The notes beneath the pieces are model-generated. The model ran no database searches. It was not told the DNA's origin and saw nothing but the letters and a program-made list of their open reading frames with translations. Shown here in pieces: positions 6,828-10,563 of a DNA stretch of 10,563 bases. This DNA comes from Isohypsibius dastychi (Eukaryota > Tardigrada > Eutardigrada > Parachela > Isohypsibiidae), in contig JAQIWT010001497.1 in NCBI GenBank assembly GCA_034696485.1, forward strand, positions 1 to 10,563, given 5' to 3'. The position numbers were made by a program, and so were the translations under genes. Each line of letters opens with the position of its first letter. The first letter of the stretch is position 1.

Positions 6828-6987
6828 CTTGTTAGCTCTCTGGACTTCGTAAGCGGAGGAGGATTTTGTTTCGACATTTCTTCTTCTCATACCTGATCTC
6901 GGTTGGACTTCTGGATTAGCTCAGTCTAATTCACAACCCAGTGTGATTTTTGGCGACCGTCTTGGATTTTTTTTGCATTCAGCTAGA

Positions 6988-8704
6988 ATGGCTGACGGAC
7001 GAAACTCGTCGACTCGTTCTTCATCTTCAATCTTCGGTGGAGACATTGGTCGCATCTGCGCTACAATATTTGCGGTAGGTTTATAACTTACTTGTACTGT
7101 CTGTGAGGAATTTCTGTGCGTTGAAACTTCCGATTTTTCAGATGTTTTTGTTGATCTCATTAATATTGTCGTGGCTTCCGGTTGTCGCGCAATCGACGAC
7201 AGGACCTAATCCGACTTCGCATCATACGAACAACTGGGCAGTCATCGTATGCACTTCCCGTTTTTGGTTTAATTATCGACATGTGGCAAATGCGCTATCG
7301 ATGTATCGAAGTGTGAAACGGCTCGGAATTCCAGACAGCAATATTATCCTGATGCTAGCGGATGACATGCCTTGCAATGCTCGCAATCCGCGCCCAGGTT
7401 GGTTATCGATACAGCGCTAATATTTGAAATTCTAGATGAATATTAAGTTCATTCACAGATAAATTGCACTGAGTTTTGTTGTTAGCCAGAATGCAGACGT
7501 TTTGTTTTTCAGGAGCGGTGTTCAACAATGCATACCGGCACTTGAACGTTTATGGCGATGATGTGGAAGTTGATTACAGAGGCTATGATGTAAATCACCG
7601 AGATAAGATTTTGGTTAATTGTGAAGTCCTTACATATTTGCATATTGTTAAAGGTCACAGTGGAAAATTTCATCCGGCTTCTTACGGGCAGACTTAACCC
7701 GGACACACCTCGAAGTAAACAACTTCTGACGGACGACGGAAGCAACATATTTATTTACATGACTGGTATTTAAATTGCGTTGCGATACTTGAATCTTTCG
7801 TTAAACATTCATGTCATTCGAAAGGTCACGGTGGTAACGGCTTCTTGAAATTCCAAGATCACGAGGAGATCTCGGATATTGAGCTGGCCGATGTCTTTCA
7901 GCAGATGTGGGAGAAGAAACGTTATAACCAGATTCTTTTTATGATCGATACATGTCAGGCAGCTAGCATGTACAAGAAACACTATTCGCCAAATATCGTC
8001 AGTATTGCCAGCAGTCAGGTTGGCGAGGATTCATATTCCGTATGTATCGTAATAATTTGTTGTTATCACATTCCGGTGTTTACTTTCTTTTGTTCCAGCA
8101 TCATCATGATACATCTATCGGGGTCTACGTTATCGACCGATATACGTATCACGCCTTGGAATTCCTGGAGAAAATTGGCCGCTCTAGCAAGAGAACTCTC
8201 GCCGACTTGGTCATTTAGTTTTCCCTGTATTTTCGAACTGCAAAGGTTACTGTTTTTCATTTCAGTTTAAAGTGTGTCCCAGAGAGACCTGCGTTTCTAC
8301 GCCAGGAAACCGCTCAGACCTCCTTGAGCGACGACCGGAAGATGTTTTGGTAGCGGAGTTTCTGAGTGGGAATCGCGAGGTGAAAGGAACCAACTTCAAG
8401 ATTACTTTGCCGGAAGTAGGCGAAGAAAAACTGGATGAGTGAGTCTTGATAGTTCAACATAGCTGCAGACTTATTTTTTATATATTTTTGTTGAAGGGCT
8501 CGAGATTTATCGAAGGACACTTGGAGGTATACCGAGCCTGAGTGGCTCTCATAACGAATTCCTTTTTGCAAAGACAGTGGAAATGATGAGTTTTTCAACG
8601 ATTCTGGATTTATTACTGATTGGCTTGTGATTGTTGTCGGGAATAATTTTTGCCTGACAGCTTTCGATGCACCTGGACGACATTCTGAAAAAAATCAGTG
8701 GTAG
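6988..8704 (+). CDS. PIGK: GPI-anchor transamidase catalytic subunit, 9 exons
   Basis: Exons 6988-7074, 7142-7397, 7513-7589, 7654-7765, 7825-8039, 8099-8209, 8266-8438, 8497-8526 and 8578-8704 give 395 aa. PIGK (Gpi8, peptidase family C13) cleaves the C-terminal signal of precursor proteins in the ER and transfers them to a GPI anchor within the transamidase complex. After a hydrophobic leader ([15 protein letters not shown], residues 31-45) come [24 protein letters not shown] and [13 protein letters not shown], then the catalytic His179 in MTGHGGNGF and Cys221 in [11 protein letters not shown], whose 42-residue spacing matches the human enzyme. [20 protein letters not shown] and [17 protein letters not shown] follow. 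The last intron (51 nt, AG|GTATAC to GACAG|T) is inferred: with it the length equals the human protein and a weak membrane segment ([12 protein letters not shown]) appears near the C-terminus. Without it the protein ends at 8554 (362 aa) with no anchor. Confidence 0.93.
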
Positions 8705-9006
8705 CCCAACTCGAATCGGAAAGAACTGATATACAGTAATCCGTCACACTTCATTTCTTCGATTTTGTTCCTAGATTTTGCGATAGGCGAATTGAGACAT
8801 TCTCGTTACCTTTGAACCTATTGAAAAGATACAAGCGATTACAAGATTTGTGATAACGTGGTACACTACAGCTGTTGATTTGAATTCTAATTTTCAATTT
8901 GTTCTCTGTGGAGTGTGATTTATTCGGACTCAAGGTTTGCTGTTTGAATACTCTCACGCGATCTACTCAACCTCGACCTCCGAATCGAGATCTTCTGGAA
9001 TTCAAC
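8705..9006. other. PIGK to P450 spacer
   Basis: About 300 bp that must contain the 3' end of PIGK and the promoter of the P450 gene. I see no AATAAA signal, TATA box or RNA gene. Short open frames on both strands here have no splice or family support. Confidence 0.5.
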
Positions 9007-10563
9007 ATGGATTTTATCCTAACACTGCCTGCGAGAATATTAAGTCTACCGATTTCGCTAGTTGGGGGAATATTTTTGGCGACACTGTACTTTTATTACG
9101 CATGGAAACATCGAAGTATTCCTCCTGGTCCCCGAGGTATATCCGCCTGACCTTGCTAATTAAAAAAGCGGTCATGAAGCTGACTTGGTCGATTTTAGGA
9201 TTGCCGTTTCTTGGTTTTGCGCCATTTTTCGGTCCAAATCCCCAAGATACATTCCTTCAGTTAAAACAGAAATATGGGAAGATATTCAGTATCTACATGG
9301 GACCTGAGCTGACAATCGTGTTAAATGATTACGAAGCCATTAGAGCGGCATACGTCACGCAAGCGGATGTCTTCCTTGGTCGAGCAAAGGGGTTTGTTTT
9401 CAGCTTCTTGTCAACCGGCTTGGACGGAAAAGTGCACGGTCAGTTTCCAAATAGAACATTTTGACTTACTTAAATTACTATAACATTAATAAAAAACATA
9501 GATAAAAAATCCTCACATGATATATAAATTAAATATATAATAAATTCGTTACGTGATCCGAAAATTGTCGTGGACTTCAGGAGTGTTACTGGCTGAAGGA
9601 GAAGAATGGAAAAGCAGCAGAAGATTTATGCTACAGACCTTCCGCGACCTTGGAATGGGCAAATCCGGAATTCAAGATCGTATTCTGGAGGAAGCCGAAT
9701 ATTTGTGCGAAACATTCGCCAAAAATGTCGGACAGCCCTTCGACCCATCATTTCCGCTGACCTGTAGCGTCGGCAACGTGATGTGCGTTTTATGCTTCGG
9801 TCAGAGATTTGACACCAGTGACCTCAGATTCTGCCAGTTAATGCGGGATATTCTTAAGTAAGGGTTTCTGTACTGCCAAAACAAGCAGATAAATTTTGAT
9901 TTGATTTTTATCATTTTATTAATTCAGAACTGCCGAATACCTTGCGCAAGCCGGACCGCTCCAATCTTATCCGATATTGCGGTTTATTCCTGGTCCGCTA
10001 CGAGGTCTTTGGAAAAAATTTGAAGCTCTCGTGCTGAAGAATCGGCAGTTCACAATTGATCTCATCCAAAACCATAAGGAATCATACGACGAAAATGAGA
10101 CAAGAGACTACCTGGATGCTTTCCTTCGCCAGCAACGAAAGGGAAAAGAAGCGGACAGCCCTAACACCTGGTTCAAAGGTTCTATTTTTTTGAGCATAGA
10201 GTGGATTTATTTTAGCCATATTTAAAACGAATACGATGATTTAGTCTAATTAACGTTCCTTTAGATGATGACCTTTTCTCCAACCTGCGAGGATTCCTTG
10301 GTGCCGGGACGGACACGACGGCAAGCACACTGTATTGGTGCATGCTATTCATGGTATCTCATCCTGATGTCCAAGCGAAAGTCCACCAAGAACTAGATGA
10401 CAATATCGGTTCCCAGAGGTCCATAAAAGTTGATGACCGCGGTAAGGTGAATTTAGTTTTTAGGTCCTCTTTGCATCAGAGTTGTATCCATCGCAGTCAA
10501 TCTCCCATATACCGAAGCGGTTTGTCGCGAGATCCAAAGACTGGCGAACGTAACGCCCTTTGG
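9007..10563 (+). CDS. cytochrome P450, CYP2-clan, partial at the 3' end
   Basis: Exons 9007-9136, 9199-9438, 9581-9857, 9928-10178, 10265-10441 and 10497 to the window end join in frame into 380 residues so far. Microsomal P450s oxidise lipophilic substrates using electrons from NADPH-P450 reductase. Visible in order: an N-terminal membrane anchor (residues 5-33), the proline hinge PPGPRGLPFLG, KYGKIFSIYMG, the helix-C WxxxR at Trp133/Arg137 (EEWKSSRRF), FIPGPL, the helix-I oxygen-binding motif AGTDTT at 313-318, VSHPDVQAKVHQEL and the helix-K ExxR as EIQR at 370-373. The wording of the last blocks (YTEAVCREIQRLANVTPFG) is CYP2-clan style. The haem-binding FxxGxxxC motif lies beyond the window, so the gene looks intact rather than truncated. 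Introns are 62-142 nt. The individual CYP subfamily cannot be named from this. Confidence 0.93.

Larger units (their letters stand above)
6345..6987. promoter_or_regulatory. divergent interval between POC1 and PIGK
   Basis: About 640 bp separate the POC1 start (minus) from the PIGK start (plus), so promoters for both should lie here. No clear TATA box was identified. Visible structure comprises a 16-base motif repeated at 6395, 6424 and 6547, a short TGCAT-type repeat around 6470-6485 (GCATTGCATTGCATT) and a possible tiny gene at 6562-6827. The reading frame upstream of the PIGK ATG stays open for about 120 bp, so a longer N-terminus is formally possible. Confidence 0.5.

Noticed and set aside
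8899-9464. Overlapping plus frames before and through P450 exons 1-2
   Set aside because: They are other frames or read-throughs of the first P450 intron (9137-9198); the ATG at 9007 gives the proper anchor and hinge.
1-10563. tRNA, rRNA, CRISPR array, bacterial operon or viral genes
   Set aside because: No cloverleaf, rRNA-like block or regularly spaced repeat array was seen. Pervasive GT-AG introns rule out a prokaryotic reading, and no viral protein motif was recognised.

Overview
The window is animal nuclear DNA. Coding regions are split by short GT-AG introns (mostly 50-115 bp), the recognisable products are eukaryotic (a centriole WD40 protein, a GPI-transamidase subunit, a microsomal cytochrome P450), and genes are closely packed on both strands. 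A compact-genome invertebrate fits best; a tardigrade or small arthropod is a guess that the sequence alone cannot settle.

Left part (1-2830), accessory in character. A minus-strand open frame (152-1636) is split by an 874-bp hAT-family DNA transposon (520-1393) with 13-bp terminal inverted repeats, a perfect 8-bp target duplication and only the C-terminal part of a transposase. Taking out the element and one duplicate leaves a single uninterrupted frame of about 200 codons. Next comes a plus-strand gene fragment with three candidate exons (1623-2184), a small two-copy repeat (2431-2486) and an open plus-strand stretch broken by one stop (2505-2828).

Middle (2811-6344), all minus strand. In transcription order: POC1 (8 exons, 331 aa, seven WD40 blades), then a broken stretch with weak PAZ-like and MID-like Argonaute patterns separated by a perfect 12-bp hairpin, then an intact three-exon gene of 406 aa that I do not recognise.

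Right part (6345-10563), plus strand. A divergent interval of about 640 bp separates POC1 from PIGK. It holds a repeated 16-base motif and a possible tiny three-exon membrane-protein gene. PIGK follows (nine exons, 395 aa in the preferred model, both catalytic residues present), then the first six exons of a CYP2-clan P450 that runs off the window before its haem-binding motif.

The recognised genes act in unrelated processes (centriole assembly, GPI anchoring, oxidation), so no operon-like logic is expected. The most notable items are the datable hAT insertion in a coding frame, the possible Argonaute fragment and the unrecognised 406-aa gene.
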